Shown: positions 25,043 through 34,487 of the stretch, one piece after another
Layout of the letters: each line of letters opens with the position of its first letter
How positions within the stretch are numbered: the stretch's first letter is position 1
Assembly (NCBI RefSeq): GCF_000565285.1
Contig: NZ_APVL01000001.1
Coordinates: 405,349-469,348 of the forward strand
Reading direction: 5' to 3'
From: Cytobacillus firmus DS1
GTDB lineage: Bacteria; Bacillota; Bacilli; Bacillales; Cytobacillaceae
Length of the DNA stretch: 64,000 nt
Made by a program: the position numbers and the translations under genes
Notes under the pieces: generated by a model
Told to the model about the DNA's origin: nothing
The model's input: the letters and a program-made list of their open reading frames with translations, nothing else
The model's database searches: none

Positions 25043-25716
25043 GTAAGTTTTTAGTGGGGGAACGGCCGATTATATTGATTCCATCGCTCGCGGTGAAGCT
25101 GGGAATGAAGGAGGCGATCGTGCTACAGCATGTCCATTATTGGCTTTCAGTCAGCAGGAATGAGAAGGATGGCCGAAAATGGGTTTACAACACGTATGAA
25201 GAATGGAAGAAACAGTTGCCGTTTTGGTCGCTTAGTACCATTAAACGGACTATTGCCATTCTCGAGGAAAAGGGATATCTCCTGTCGGATAACTTCAATG
25301 CACATAATTGGGATCAGACAAAATGGTATTCGATTGACTATGAAAAGCTGAGGGAGATTGAGGGAGATTTAAAGGGGCCCATTCAAATAAAGGGTGGGGA
25401 ATATTCTCATCAGGATAACGAGGAAACGGAAATTCCGTATGCTGCCATCATCCAATATCTTAATGAGAAAACGGATTCGGGCTACCGGGAGAGCTCCAGG
25501 AAATCGAGGAGTCTGATCAGGGCTTGGTGGGAACAAGGCTTCACCCTGGAGGATTTTCAAAAGGTTATTGATTTGAAGGCTGCCGAATGGAAGAGAGACC
25601 CGCAATATTCCCGCTACCTGAGACCTCAAACACTGTTTGGCTCAAAATTTGAAGCGTATTTAAATCAAAAGCCGCAGGCAAAACAGCTGCGGGAGGAAGA
25701 TTTTAACCTTGACTGA
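25039..25716 (+). CDS. Phage-type replication initiation protein (DnaD-like)
   Basis: A 225-residue protein. Residues 1-110 look like the winged-helix N-terminal domain of phage replication organisers (KEAIVLQHVHYWLSVSRNEKDG, WSLSTIKRTIAILEEKGYL). Residues 135-215 match the conserved phage C-terminal domain (IIQYLNEKTDSGYRESSRKS, SRYLRPQTLFGSKFEAYLNQ), which in phages helps load helicase at the origin. No other phage gene lies around it, so it seems a leftover or a domesticated gene. It is flanked by yfjN downstream. Confidence 0.8.
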   Translation: MSKFLVGERPIILIPSLAVKLGMKEAIVLQHVHYWLSVSRNEKDGRKWVYNTYEEWKKQLPFWSLSTIKRTIAILEEKGYLLSDNFNAHNWDQTKWYSIDYEKLREIEGDLKGPIQIKGGEYSHQDNEETEIPYAAIIQYLNEKTDSGYRESSRKSRSLIRAWWEQGFTLEDFQKVIDLKAAEWKRDPQYSRYLRPQTLFGSKFEAYLNQKPQAKQLREEDFNLD

Positions 25717-25907
25717 CTAAACGGGTTTGCTAAAGAGCTGCTGATTAATAACTAAGGAAAAAATATCTAATGTGAAACCTCTGCAGGCAGTTTGATAAAA
25801 AGTGACCAACCATGGTATAAGTGTATAAGTAGCAGGAATATGCTGCTTTTTAATTTTGGGATATGGGTTAGTCTGGTATCCCTTAATGAGAGGATTGGAA
25901 TGTAAAG

Positions 25908-26864
25908 ATGAAAGAAAATTTCTGGCGTGAGTTACCGCGGCCATTTTTTATACTGGCACCCATGGAAGAGGTGACAGATGTTGTTTTCCGCCATGTGGTG
26001 AGTGAAGCAGCAAGACCTGATGTGTTTTTTACTGAGTTTACAAACTCAGATAGCTATTGTCACCCTGAGGGGGTCAATAGTGTGCGCGGGCGTTTGACTT
26101 TTACAGAGGATGAACAGCCGATTGTCGCCCATATATGGGGGGATAAACCTGAATATTTCCGGCAAATGAGTATTGGTATGGCGGAAATGGGCTTTAAGGG
26201 ATTGGATATCAATATGGGCTGTCCGGTCCCGAATGTGACCCAGAATGGGAAGGGAAGCGGCCTGATCCGCCGTCCCGAACTGGCAGCAGAACTAATACAG
26301 GCAGCCAAAGCAGGAGGTTTGCCGGTAAGTGTAAAGACAAGGCTCGGTTTCACGGAGGTAGACGAATGGAAGACCTGGCTGAAGCATATTTTGGAGCAGG
26401 ACATTGCGAATCTTTCCATCCATCTGCGAACACGGGACGAAATGAGCAAAGTGCCTGCGCATTGGGAGCTGATTCCGGAGATTAAGGAGCTTCGTGATCA
26501 GGTTGCACCGGATACTCTTTTGACAATCAATGGAGATATTCCTGATCGTCAAAAGGGCTTGGAGCTTGCCGAGAAATACGGGATTGATGGAGTCATGATT
26601 GGGCGAGGCATATTCCATAATCCATTTGCCTTTGAAAAGGAGAAGAAGGATCATACTAGTGAGGAATTGCTGGACCTTTTAAGATTGCATATGGATCTCC
26701 ATGATCAATATTCACATTTAGAGCTGCGGCCGTTCACGGCTCTTCACCGCTTCTTCAAGATCTATGTCAAAGGATTCCCAGGGGCAAGTGCACTAAGAAA
26801 TCAATTGATGAACACAAGGTCAACAAATGAAGTGCGTGAATTGCTTGATAACTTTTCGGTATAA
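25908..26864 (+). CDS. yfjN: tRNA-dihydrouridine synthase (YfjN type)
   Basis: A 318-residue FMN enzyme that reduces uridines in tRNA to dihydrouridine. It has [15 protein letters not shown] at the FMN entrance and the catalytic cysteine in [19 protein letters not shown] near residue 105. The usual HGRTR is HLRTR here, followed by [13 protein letters not shown] at the barrel end. B. subtilis has two Dus proteins; gene order after yfjO marks this as the YfjN one. The accessory insertion therefore separates two genes that are adjacent in B. subtilis. Confidence 0.9.
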   Translation: MKENFWRELPRPFFILAPMEEVTDVVFRHVVSEAARPDVFFTEFTNSDSYCHPEGVNSVRGRLTFTEDEQPIVAHIWGDKPEYFRQMSIGMAEMGFKGLDINMGCPVPNVTQNGKGSGLIRRPELAAELIQAAKAGGLPVSVKTRLGFTEVDEWKTWLKHILEQDIANLSIHLRTRDEMSKVPAHWELIPEIKELRDQVAPDTLLTINGDIPDRQKGLELAEKYGIDGVMIGRGIFHNPFAFEKEKKDHTSEELLDLLRLHMDLHDQYSHLELRPFTALHRFFKIYVKGFPGASALRNQLMNTRSTNEVRELLDNFSV

Positions 26865-26973
26865 GAATAACTTCGTCCAAGGTCATTTCACCCTTTAATG
26901 GAACAATATCCCATATGCTTAACTCTCTTAAAAAGGGGTATACACTCAGTAAACCAAAAGGAGGTGGCCAAGA

Positions 26974-27129
26974 ATGGAAGTAGAAGTTTTGTGTAACGTG
27001 GAAAACTGTAAGTACTGGGCTGAAGGTGATAAATGTGTAGCTGACTCTATTTATGTGATTGGCCAGAATGGCCGGGAAGCGGATGAAATAGAGGAAACAG
27101 CCTGTAAAACGTTTGAGCCAGATGCATAA
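26974..27129 (+). CDS. DUF1540 small cysteine-rich protein
   Basis: A 51-residue protein with the cysteine pattern of DUF1540 (VLCNVENCKYWAEGDKCVAD near the N-terminus and TACKTFEP near the end), probably a small metal-binding knuckle. AAAGGAGG precedes ATG. DUF1540 proteins are common in spore formers; the function is unknown. A terminator follows within 15 bases. Confidence 0.78.
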   Translation: MEVEVLCNVENCKYWAEGDKCVADSIYVIGQNGREADEIEETACKTFEPDA

Positions 27130-27140
27130 GCATGAGAAAG

Positions 27141-27185
27141 CCTGACCGCCGGAGGATGAAAAATCCCGGCTGTCAGGTTTTTTTA
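27141..27185 (+). terminator. Terminator after the DUF1540 gene
   Basis: CCTGAC-CGCCGG and CCGGCTGTCAGG pair with small mismatches and are followed by TTTTTTT. Confidence 0.8.
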
Positions 27186-27272
27186 CATACAAAAAGATGC
27201 CCGCTATGTTTTATCAAGAAAGGGTATAATAAAGGAAAATGACTATAAAACCATGAAGGCAAGGAAGGAGTT

Positions 27273-28742
27273 ATGATGACAATTAGCAATGAAATCGGAT
27301 GGAATTTTGATAATAGCTATGCGCGGCTCCCGGAGACATTCTTCTCAAAAATGAAGCCAAACCCTGTACAATCCCCTGAACTGGTGATCCTTAACGGGCA
27401 ACTGGCGAAATCTCTGGGATTAAATATGGATGCATTGACAAGTGAAACAGGCATTGAGATCCTTTCAGGCTCTCAAGTTCCAGAAGATGCTGAACCTCTT
27501 GCTCAAGCTTATGCAGGACATCAGTTTGGACATTTTAATATGCTTGGGGATGGCCGGGCAATGCTGATTGGCGAGCAGATAACACCAGAGGATAAAAGGG
27601 TCGACATTCAGCTGAAAGGCTCCGGCAGAACGCCATTTTCGCGCGGCGGTGATGGGCGGGCGGCTCTGGGCCCGATGCTCCGGGAGTACATTATCAGTGA
27701 AGCCATGCATGCACTTGGAATACCCACTACCCGAAGTCTGGCGGTTGTAACAACAGGGGAAGCCATTATCCGGGAAACCATGCTTCCGGGTGCGATCCTG
27801 ACAAGAGTGGCGGATAGCCACATACGGGTGGGGACTTTTCAATATGCGGCGAATTGGCGGCCTGTTGGGGAGCTTAGAACCCTGGCAGATTACACGATTG
27901 AGCGTCATTATCCTGAAATCAAAGAAGATGACAATCCTTACCTGGCTCTCCTAAAGAAAGTGATCCAGCGTCAGGCTGCGCTCATTGCGAAATGGCAGCA
28001 TATAGGCTTCATCCATGGAGTCATGAACACCGACAACATGACAATCAGCGGAGAAACGATTGATTATGGTCCGTGCGCTTTTATGGATAAGTATGATCTG
28101 GCAACTGTCTTCAGTTCCATTGACAGGGAAGGCCGTTATGCTTATGGAAATCAGCCGTATATTGGCGGCTGGAATCTGGCGAGATTTGCGGAAACTCTTA
28201 TACCTCTACTGCATGAAGAGGAAGAGGAAGCTGTGAAAATAGCTCAGGACGCCATTTCAGAATACAATAAAATGTATCAGGACTATTGGCTTGCCGGCAT
28301 GAGGGCAAAGCTTGGGATCTTTAATGAAGAAGCAGAAGATGAAGCCCTTTTTACCGGACTTCTAAAGATTATGCAAAAGTCTGAAGCCGATTATACGAAC
28401 ACATTCCGTGCCTTAACGCTGGGCGACCTTGAGAACACTGTGTTAGGTAATAATCAGGAATTTGCCGGCTGGCATGGTCAATGGCAGGAAAGGCTGACCA
28501 GGCAGAAGGAAACGAAAGAAGAAGTAAATCAGTTAATGAGGGCCAGCAACCCGGCCGTCATCCCGCGAAACCACCGGGTGGAAGAAGCTCTGGAAGCCGC
28601 TGTTAACAATGGAGATTACACCGTGATGGAAAAGCTTCTTACGGCGCTCGAGAATCCTTTTGCATATACAAAGGATCAGGAAGTATACTGCAAGCTTCCG
28701 GACACATCAGGCGCGCCATATCGAACATTTTGCGGAACTTAA
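27273..28742 (+). CDS. selO: SelO/YdiU family protein adenylyltransferase
   Basis: A 489-residue pseudokinase-fold enzyme that transfers AMP from ATP to Ser, Thr or Tyr residues of target proteins. Seen are [12 protein letters not shown] at the N-terminus, [16 protein letters not shown], the glycine-rich [19 protein letters not shown] near residue 115, and [13 protein letters not shown] with [10 protein letters not shown] near 250 for ATP and metal binding. It ends in FCGT; in some relatives this position holds the redox cysteine or selenocysteine. GGAAGGAG precedes the ATG. Confidence 0.92.
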   Translation: MMTISNEIGWNFDNSYARLPETFFSKMKPNPVQSPELVILNGQLAKSLGLNMDALTSETGIEILSGSQVPEDAEPLAQAYAGHQFGHFNMLGDGRAMLIGEQITPEDKRVDIQLKGSGRTPFSRGGDGRAALGPMLREYIISEAMHALGIPTTRSLAVVTTGEAIIRETMLPGAILTRVADSHIRVGTFQYAANWRPVGELRTLADYTIERHYPEIKEDDNPYLALLKKVIQRQAALIAKWQHIGFIHGVMNTDNMTISGETIDYGPCAFMDKYDLATVFSSIDREGRYAYGNQPYIGGWNLARFAETLIPLLHEEEEEAVKIAQDAISEYNKMYQDYWLAGMRAKLGIFNEEAEDEALFTGLLKIMQKSEADYTNTFRALTLGDLENTVLGNNQEFAGWHGQWQERLTRQKETKEEVNQLMRASNPAVIPRNHRVEEALEAAVNNGDYTVMEKLLTALENPFAYTKDQEVYCKLPDTSGAPYRTFCGT

Positions 28743-28758
28743 TAACAATAAATAGGCA

Positions 28759-28793
28759 AAGCCTGGCCCCATTATCGGGTCAGGCATTTTTTA
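28759..28793 (+). terminator. Terminator after selO
   Basis: GCCTGGCCC and GGGTCAGGC flank CATTATC and are followed by ATTTTTTATT. Confidence 0.8.
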
Positions 28794-28856
28794 TTAAGCA
28801 GGAATTTTCATTTTAGATAAGAATACTATTTATAATTAAAAAAGGAGGAAATTTCC

Positions 28857-29210
28857 ATGTTGAATCAAATATGTGTAATCACGATCAAAGTAAGAGATTT
28901 GAAAAGTGCAGTGAATTTTTATACTGAGATTTTAGACTTCAAAGTATCGAAGCATTATGGAGATAAAATTGTCAGTCTTGTACATGATGATGTGCCGATT
29001 GTTCTGGAAGAAAGTGCAGATGGAAAAACAGGCTCAAATGTATTGCCTGGGATCCTTTCAAAGAATATTGAAAGTGACTTCAGCAGAATGAGAGAAGCTG
29101 GTGTGAAAATGCTTTTTGAAAATCCTCAAGTTTGTCCTCCAGGCCATTACTTCACTATTGAGGATCCTTCAGGAAATCAGATTGAAATAGTTGAGTTCTC
29201 TAATTTATAG
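28857..29210 (+). CDS. VOC superfamily (glyoxalase-like) protein
   Basis: A 117-residue protein with one complete vicinal-oxygen-chelate module: VKDLKSAVNFYTEIL-like start (VRDLKSAVNFYTEILDF), then the C-terminal CPPGHYFTIEDPSGNQIEIVE strand with the metal-site glutamate. VOC proteins include lyases, dioxygenases and antibiotic-binding proteins. Nothing in the neighbourhood tells which. AAAGGAGG precedes the start. Confidence 0.8.
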   Translation: MLNQICVITIKVRDLKSAVNFYTEILDFKVSKHYGDKIVSLVHDDVPIVLEESADGKTGSNVLPGILSKNIESDFSRMREAGVKMLFENPQVCPPGHYFTIEDPSGNQIEIVEFSNL

Positions 29211-29416
29211 AAGTCATAAGGGGCAGGAGAGATTAATTAAAATTCAATACCAACTGGCGACACAGGCATTCACTATTTTTAGAGACGAAAGATCTTCTAA
29301 GGCTTTTGGAAGGGCAGGATCATTTGCTGTAAAATGGTACGGATAGTTTTACATTTCCTAAGAGTGGCTTCAGTCCAGATGACTATAGCTGACTAATAAA
29401 TTTATGAGGTATTTTT

Positions 29417-30169
29417 ATGGATCTATTAAGTTCACAATACGTAAGAGGCATTAGGCTTAAAAGAGAAGATATTCCATCCTTCCATCAGTATCCTTTCAGC
29501 CTTCCGAGCTTGAAAACGCTGGATGAGATGGCTTTTCACCCGAAAGTTACCTTTCTGATCGGCGAGAATGGGATGGGTAAGTCGACCCTGCTGGAGGCAG
29601 TTGCGGTTGCACTGGGGTTCAATGCGGAAGGCGGATCATTCAATTTTAATTTTTCCACCTTCGATTCACATTCCATACTGGGCGAATATTTAAAGGTAAT
29701 AAAAGGAGTGGATAGACCGTCTGATGGTTTTTTCTTAAGGGCAGAGAGCTTTTATAATGTAGCTTCCAATATTGAGGAAATGGACAGGGAAGGCGGCGCA
29801 CCAAAAGTAATTGACTCCTTTGGAGGCCGTTCTTTACATGAGCAGTCGCATGGGGAAGCGTTTTTCTCCACCTTTCTTCATCGCTTTCGCGGCAGCGGAA
29901 TCTACATTCTGGATGAGCCCGAAGCGGCACTTTCACCCTTGAGGCAAATGTCCATGCTGACAAGGATTCATGATTTGGTCAGCGAACATTCACAATTTAT
30001 TATCGCCACACATTCTCCCATCATTATGGCCTATCCTGATGCAGCCATATATGAATTCACTGATGACGGCATCTCGGAAAAGCAGCTGGAAGAAACGAAT
30101 CATTACCGTATAATGAAGCAATTCTTCGATGACAAGAATAGAATGCTCCATCATTTGCTGAATGAATAA
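29417..30169 (+). CDS. Single AAA/ABC-type ATPase (COG3910-like)
   Basis: A 250-residue soluble ATPase of the Rad50/ABC-type group: Walker A GENGMGKST near residue 50, Walker B YILDEPEAAL near 165 and the ATHSPIIMAYP switch near 196. Between them SHGEAFFSTF takes the place of the ABC signature. It has no coiled coil and no membrane part. Stand-alone proteins like this (COG3910) are frequent and uncharacterised. No nuclease lies beside it, which argues against an OLD-like or Gabija-like defence pair. Confidence 0.8.
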   Translation: MDLLSSQYVRGIRLKREDIPSFHQYPFSLPSLKTLDEMAFHPKVTFLIGENGMGKSTLLEAVAVALGFNAEGGSFNFNFSTFDSHSILGEYLKVIKGVDRPSDGFFLRAESFYNVASNIEEMDREGGAPKVIDSFGGRSLHEQSHGEAFFSTFLHRFRGSGIYILDEPEAALSPLRQMSMLTRIHDLVSEHSQFIIATHSPIIMAYPDAAIYEFTDDGISEKQLEETNHYRIMKQFFDDKNRMLHHLLNE

Positions 30170-30170
30170 A

Positions 30171-30197
30171 AAATGGAGGCCGCATGCCTCCATTTAG
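30171..30197. terminator. Terminator between convergent genes
   Basis: AAATGGAGGC and GCCTCCATTT form a perfect 10-bp stem between the ATPase and the convergent VOC gene, with A-runs upstream and TT on both sides. Confidence 0.75.
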
Positions 30198-30207
30198 TCT
30201 ATGTATA

Positions 30208-30624
30208 CTATTCGCTTTCGTGGCTGAACATCCAGTTAACCCCGAATTTATCTGTTAACTGGCCAAAGCTCTTGCTCCAGAATGTTTCCTGCAGCTCCAT
30301 GGTTACATTACCGCCATCTGCCAGGTTGTTAAAATACTTTCTGAGGTTATCCACATCATTAATGACAACTGCGAGATTAATGTTATTTCCTATTGTAAAT
30401 GGCATACCTGGAAACGTATCTGAAAACATGACAGTACTGCCGCAAATGGTAAGGCTTGAATGCATAACCAGATTTTTGGCTTCCTCCGGCAGAGGATATT
30501 CAGGATTTTGCGGAGAATCACCAAAAGTTGTAATCTCAGGCATCTCCAGTTCGAAAGCCTTTGCATAAAATTCAATAGCTTCGCGTGTATTTCCATCAAA
30601 ATTTAAATAGGCATTAACAGCCAT
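30208..30624 (-). CDS. PhnB-like VOC family protein
   Basis: A 138-residue protein of the PhnB/DUF1338-like branch of the VOC fold: VNAYLNFDGNTREAIEFYAKAF at the N-terminus, the SDTFPGMPF segment and the C-terminal WSKSFGQLTDKFGVNWMFS typical of this branch. No enzymatic role is known. The frame opens at 30666, but GGGAGGAG stands before ATG 30624. Confidence 0.82.
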   Translation of the reverse strand: MAVNAYLNFDGNTREAIEFYAKAFELEMPEITTFGDSPQNPEYPLPEEAKNLVMHSSLTICGSTVMFSDTFPGMPFTIGNNINLAVVINDVDNLRKYFNNLADGGNVTMELQETFWSKSFGQLTDKFGVNWMFSHESE

Positions 30625-30712
30625 ACCGTCCACTCCTCCCATTAAATACAATTCCATTATAGACAAAATATTTTAAAATTAATATAGTCCAACGTCAAAA
30701 TCAGAACAATCT

Positions 30713-31015
30713 TTATAATTCCTGAAGTGCTTGTTCTATACTGGTAAATCCTCTTTTATCAGCACCATCAGGTTCATCCGATTCAATGGTCCATTCATTT
30801 TTAGCAGGAGTTAATCCGCCGTTCCCATCCTTAAGGAATGGGCTGTGCACATGATACGTTTTCCCTGCTTTCTTCACCGTGTATCCTAAATAGCAGTGCT
30901 GGTCCTGGCCTTCTTCCTCGAAAACGCCAATATCATCGATTCCATATTTGTCCAGGTATGAATGAAATGGCTCCTGCAATGAACTTATTACTTGCTCTCT
31001 TGGTAAAAACTCCAT
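30713..31015 (-). CDS. DUF5634-like hypothetical protein
   Basis: A 100-residue soluble protein beginning MEFLPREQVISSLQEPFHSYL and carrying GYTVKKAGKTYHVHSPF and EWTIESDEPDG. It resembles a Bacillaceae-specific family I associate with DUF5634; function unknown. AAGGGAGC precedes ATG. It stands alone between the VOC gene and ohrR. Confidence 0.6.
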   Translation of the reverse strand: MEFLPREQVISSLQEPFHSYLDKYGIDDIGVFEEEGQDQHCYLGYTVKKAGKTYHVHSPFLKDGNGGLTPAKNEWTIESDEPDGADKRGFTSIEQALQEL

Positions 31016-31089
31016 TTTGATTGCTCCCTTCCATATTAGCTATCCTTAATATGGCTATTTTTGGAGGGATTAAACACGGAACTGTGAAA

Positions 31090-31116
31090 AGAGTACCCCG
31101 CATCAGCGAGGTACTC
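31090..31116 (-). terminator. Terminator overlapping the ohrR stop codon
   Basis: On the minus strand AGAGTACCTC and GGGGTACTCT form the stem and TTTTC follows; the last codons of ohrR form the first arm. Confidence 0.75.
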
Positions 31117-31564
31117 TGCTCCTTAGCTTCATTCTAAGGTTTCCGAGAAGCTTCATAAGTTCTTCATATTCTTCCAGTTCAATGCTGCAAGTCTGAATGG
31201 CCTCTCCGACATTTAGGGTGATAACCTCTTTTTCCTTGCGTGCTTTCTCCTCAAGGAAGATATATACCTTGCGTTCATCCGCTTTGGAGCGTTCTTTTCG
31301 AAGCCACCCGTTAGAAATCATCCTTGAGATCATCGGGGTGAGTGTACCGGTGCCAAGGTTCAGTCTTTCTCCAAGCTCTTTGGCTGTCATGCCATCCTTT
31401 TCCCAAAGGGCCAGAAGAACCAGATACTGCGGGTAGGTTAAGCCGAATGGCTGAAGGGCACTTGTATACAGTTTGGTAAATTCGCCTGCTGTTTCATAAA
31501 CAGCAAAACAAAGCTGTTTATCCAGTGTAAAAAAATCTTTCACATCATCACCTGATCCCGGCAT
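31103..31564 (-). CDS. ohrR: OhrR-like MarR-family redox regulator
   Basis: A 153-residue MarR-fold repressor. The peroxide-sensing cysteine is in KQLCFAVYET near residue 19, the conserved place for OhrR, and the tyrosine pair of the sensing pocket is plausible (VYET, KLYTS). The winged helix covers about residues 55-105 (MTAKELGERLNLGTGTLTPMISRM). Its start overlaps the gpx stop in TAATG, so translation is coupled to the peroxidase. It would repress its own operon until oxidised. The stop codon lies inside the terminator hairpin. Confidence 0.85.
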   Translation of the reverse strand: MPGSGDDVKDFFTLDKQLCFAVYETAGEFTKLYTSALQPFGLTYPQYLVLLALWEKDGMTAKELGERLNLGTGTLTPMISRMISNGWLRKERSKADERKVYIFLEEKARKEKEVITLNVGEAIQTCSIELEEYEELMKLLGNLRMKLRSRVPR

Positions 31565-32040
31565 TACAATAACTTCGCCAAATCATCCTCAATTTTTCCA
31601 GGTTCTGTTGTTGGCGCATAGCGTTCTACAACCTGGCCGTTACGGTCCACGAGGAATTTGGTAAAGTTCCACTTAATGTTTTTGGACAGAATGCCTTTTT
31701 TCTGTTCTTTCAGGTAAGCAAATAATGGATCCGCATTGTCGCCATTTACATCAATTTTTGCGAAAATCGGGAAAGACACACCATAATTAAGCTGGCAAAA
31801 CTCAGTGGTTTCCTCAATATTTTCGAACTCCTGGTTATTGAACTGATCACAGGGAAATCCAAGAATTTCAAGGCCCTTGTCTTTATACTTTTCATAGAGC
31901 TCCTGCAGCCCTTTAAATTGGGGCGTCAACCCGCATTTGCTTGCTGTGTTTACGATAATTAGAGGCTTTCCTTCGTATTCTTTCAGAGATTTCAATTCAC
32001 CATTCGTTTTCTGGACTTCAAAATCATAAACCGTTGTCAT
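31564..32040 (-). CDS. Glutathione peroxidase-like thiol peroxidase
   Basis: A 158-residue GPx-fold peroxidase (BsaA/YkiA-like). The peroxidatic cysteine is in [11 protein letters not shown] near residue 36, with the second conserved region [12 protein letters not shown] near 61-72 and the catalytic tryptophan/asparagine in [10 protein letters not shown]. In Bacillaceae these enzymes normally use thioredoxin or bacillithiol instead of glutathione, reducing hydroperoxides. It is first in a two-gene operon with ohrR; GGAGG precedes ATG. Confidence 0.9.
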   Translation of the reverse strand: MTTVYDFEVQKTNGELKSLKEYEGKPLIIVNTASKCGLTPQFKGLQELYEKYKDKGLEILGFPCDQFNNQEFENIEETTEFCQLNYGVSFPIFAKIDVNGDNADPLFAYLKEQKKGILSKNIKWNFTKFLVDRNGQVVERYAPTTEPGKIEDDLAKLL

Positions 32041-32186
32041 TGGGATACCTCCTATTTTTAATCGTGTACGATTTAATCTTAAGCGATATAAGTTCTTTTT
32101 GCAAACAATCAGCTTTTTATGAAACTAGCAAGAAGGTTCATTCGTAGGAAAGATAGATTCCAATTCATATACAAAGGATGATCATA

Positions 32187-33200
32187 ATGGTGGACGAATT
32201 GCGGGAAGCAATTGAGAAACTCCCGGAGCGTGGAGCGAAGAGTTATCTATTCCACATATTGCTTCGGGCCCATTTATTGAAAAACAGCGCTGATTCTCAG
32301 GAAGAGATCATGGAACTGCTCAATGATATTCAAAAAAAGATAATCTTTTATTCCCAGGAGAGGATATTGGAGCGGGAATATGAAACATACCACATTGTGT
32401 GCGGAGAATCACCGGCAGGATCTTTAAAGGTAGGACTGAGTAAAGAAAATAAGGTCATTGGCTTTCCTGATTTCTTTAGCAATGGACCGCTCTGGAGGAT
32501 GGAAGAAGAGGAGGGAAGAAAACAGCGATTCGAATGGCTGATGGATCATATTAATATGCATGAAGATTATCTGGAAAAGGAATATGAAAGAAAAATAGCC
32601 TCAGCACTTGAGGAGATCGATGAAATTCCAGCGGGCAAACCGATCGTGATCTGGACAGCTGACAATGCGGATGAACAAACAGGTTTGCGGTATTTCCTTC
32701 ACTTATTAAGAAACAAAGAAAATAATGTGCATGTTATTAATACTGCTCAGTCGTATAAGGAGCTTTTTCCTGCAAAAAAGAATCAATACATCTTAAGGCA
32801 CTCAGGTGAAGCAGCTCCAGAAAAACTGAAGATCATATTAGAGAAAAACATGGGAAGCCCTTTAGCTGCCGAAGAAAGAACTGGTTTAGTATCGGATTGG
32901 CAGGCACTCTCCAAGACAAAGGAAGTGCTGCGCATATGGGAAGATAATGAAATACATAGTGTGCATGAGAGTTATTTTGATGACTATATCATCGAGTCAG
33001 CCAAAAAGCTTCATAAAAGCAACAAGGGTTTTATAAAATCGGCCAGATTAATCGGGGAAGTGATAGGGCACCTGGATGAGCCGATTGGTGATGGCTTTGC
33101 TGAGTATAGAGTAAGATCCCTGATTTATAACGGTGTATTTGCGATAAAAGGAATTCCGAAAAGTATGAGGTTTTATAGCATTAAACTGAAAGAGATTTAG
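32187..33200 (+). CDS. DUF1835/DUF3658-family protein
   Basis: A 337-residue soluble protein. A domain near residues 65-190 starts YHIVCGESPAGSLKVGL and includes VIWTADNADEQTGLRYFLHLL, as in DUF1835; a C-terminal helical DUF3658-like part follows. Function unknown. ATG 32178 sits directly on the ribosome binding site (AAAGGATG), so ATG 32187 is the likelier start. Confidence 0.7.
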   Translation: MVDELREAIEKLPERGAKSYLFHILLRAHLLKNSADSQEEIMELLNDIQKKIIFYSQERILEREYETYHIVCGESPAGSLKVGLSKENKVIGFPDFFSNGPLWRMEEEEGRKQRFEWLMDHINMHEDYLEKEYERKIASALEEIDEIPAGKPIVIWTADNADEQTGLRYFLHLLRNKENNVHVINTAQSYKELFPAKKNQYILRHSGEAAPEKLKIILEKNMGSPLAAEERTGLVSDWQALSKTKEVLRIWEDNEIHSVHESYFDDYIIESAKKLHKSNKGFIKSARLIGEVIGHLDEPIGDGFAEYRVRSLIYNGVFAIKGIPKSMRFYSIKLKEI

Positions 33201-33281
33201 ATTTCAAAAATCCCTCGGCTGGAATTTCATGCAGCCTTCCTTTATTCTAAATAAAAGAAACGAATAGAAGAGGGATTCATT

Positions 33282-34346
33282 TTGAAAAAGATTTACAGTG
33301 ATATAATTCAATTCCGCGGGACCCACTTTGATTTTGGCGTCATGCAGGGGGAACGTATAAAGGATTCTCTTTCAGTTAAAAATCGGGAGGATCAATGGAA
33401 GGTACGGAAGCCGCGCTTTTCAATAAATGAAGCAGAAGTAAAAAAAGCAATTACAAGGTTTGCGCCCGGAGTCTGGAATGAGCTGCTTGGGCTGCAGGAA
33501 GCATTACAATGGCCGATGGAGCGGGTGTTACAGGAGTTTGGCGGATATCGCCTTGATTATGTCCGTTCAGGCTGTTCCATCCTGACAGGGGCTGATTACC
33601 TGGTCCGCAATTATGATTACCATCCGAAAACCTATGAGGGGCGCTATACCTTTTATCAGCCAACCGATAAGGGCTATGCGATTATAGGTCCCAGCCAGAG
33701 GGTGACTGGCCGGATGGATGGCATGAATGAAAAAGGACTTGTCATCGGCTATAATTTCATGAACCGTAAAAAGCCTGCTGATGGCTTTATCTGCTGCATG
33801 ATCGGCCGCCTGATTTTAGAGGCGTGTGCAAATGTCAAAGAAGCGGTTGAGATGCTGAAGGAAACACCGCACCGCCATTCCTTTACATACGTTGTGTATG
33901 ACACAAGCGGAGAGACATATGCAGTGGAAACATCTCCGAGAGGTGTAGAGGTCCGTCAGACAACTGCCTGCACAAACCATTTTGAAATTATGAAGGATGA
34001 AAACCGCAACCATCTGGCTGACAGCATGCGCAGGCTGGATGTCATGAAAAGCCGTCAGGGTGAGCGCCTGGATGCACATGATGCATTCCGCCTTCTCAAT
34101 GATAGCGATAAAGGCGTTTTTTCGGATCTTTACGGAAGCTGGGCCGGGACCATTCATACATCAGCCTATCTGCCGGGGGAGATGAAAGCCTGGTTTGCGC
34201 TCGGCGGCGACAGAGAGCCGGTTGTTTTTGACTTCAGAAGATGGCTTGAAGGCAAGGATATTTTAATGAATAAAATCACTGGTGAAGTGGATACGGATAT
34301 TCCTTTTTTACATATGGATGAGCAAGCGAATTGGTTCAGGAAATGA
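33282..34346 (+). CDS. C45-family acyltransferase/peptidase (Ntn hydrolase)
   Basis: A 354-residue protein related to acyl-CoA:6-aminopenicillanic acid acyltransferase and choloylglycine hydrolases. The autoprocessing cysteine should be the one in VRSGCSILTG near residue 98, followed by LVRNYDYHP and later TACTNHFEI. The natural substrate is unknown; relatives hydrolyse or make amide bonds. The start is TTG with AGAGGG upstream. The 3' end runs into the hemY promoter region with no clear hairpin. Confidence 0.78.
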   Translation: MKKIYSDIIQFRGTHFDFGVMQGERIKDSLSVKNREDQWKVRKPRFSINEAEVKKAITRFAPGVWNELLGLQEALQWPMERVLQEFGGYRLDYVRSGCSILTGADYLVRNYDYHPKTYEGRYTFYQPTDKGYAIIGPSQRVTGRMDGMNEKGLVIGYNFMNRKKPADGFICCMIGRLILEACANVKEAVEMLKETPHRHSFTYVVYDTSGETYAVETSPRGVEVRQTTACTNHFEIMKDENRNHLADSMRRLDVMKSRQGERLDAHDAFRLLNDSDKGVFSDLYGSWAGTIHTSAYLPGEMKAWFALGGDREPVVFDFRRWLEGKDILMNKITGEVDTDIPFLHMDEQANWFRK

Positions 34347-34487
34347 TGTAACGGAGAGTTGTGTTCTCCGTTTTTTCTATTTTGAAAGAATATATTCATC
34401 ATTTGGACAAACCCTCACATTCTTTCATAGCTTTAGGTTGTGGTACACTTTAAATATGAATTGGATGTAAAACTGAGGTGCATACGA

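Noticed and set aside
24968..25716. A prophage at the yfjO-yfjN locus
   Set aside because: Only one replication-type gene is present; no integrase, repressor, structural or lysis genes.
29220..29350. Possible gene fragment (frame reading QYQLATQAFTIFRDERSSK) before the AAA ATPase
   Set aside because: There is no start codon or ribosome binding site and I recognise no family; too little to call a pseudogene.
29417..30169. Lone AAA ATPase as part of a Gabija- or OLD-type defence system
   Set aside because: It has no TOPRIM/nuclease domain and no helicase or nuclease neighbour; the flanking genes are ordinary VOC proteins.
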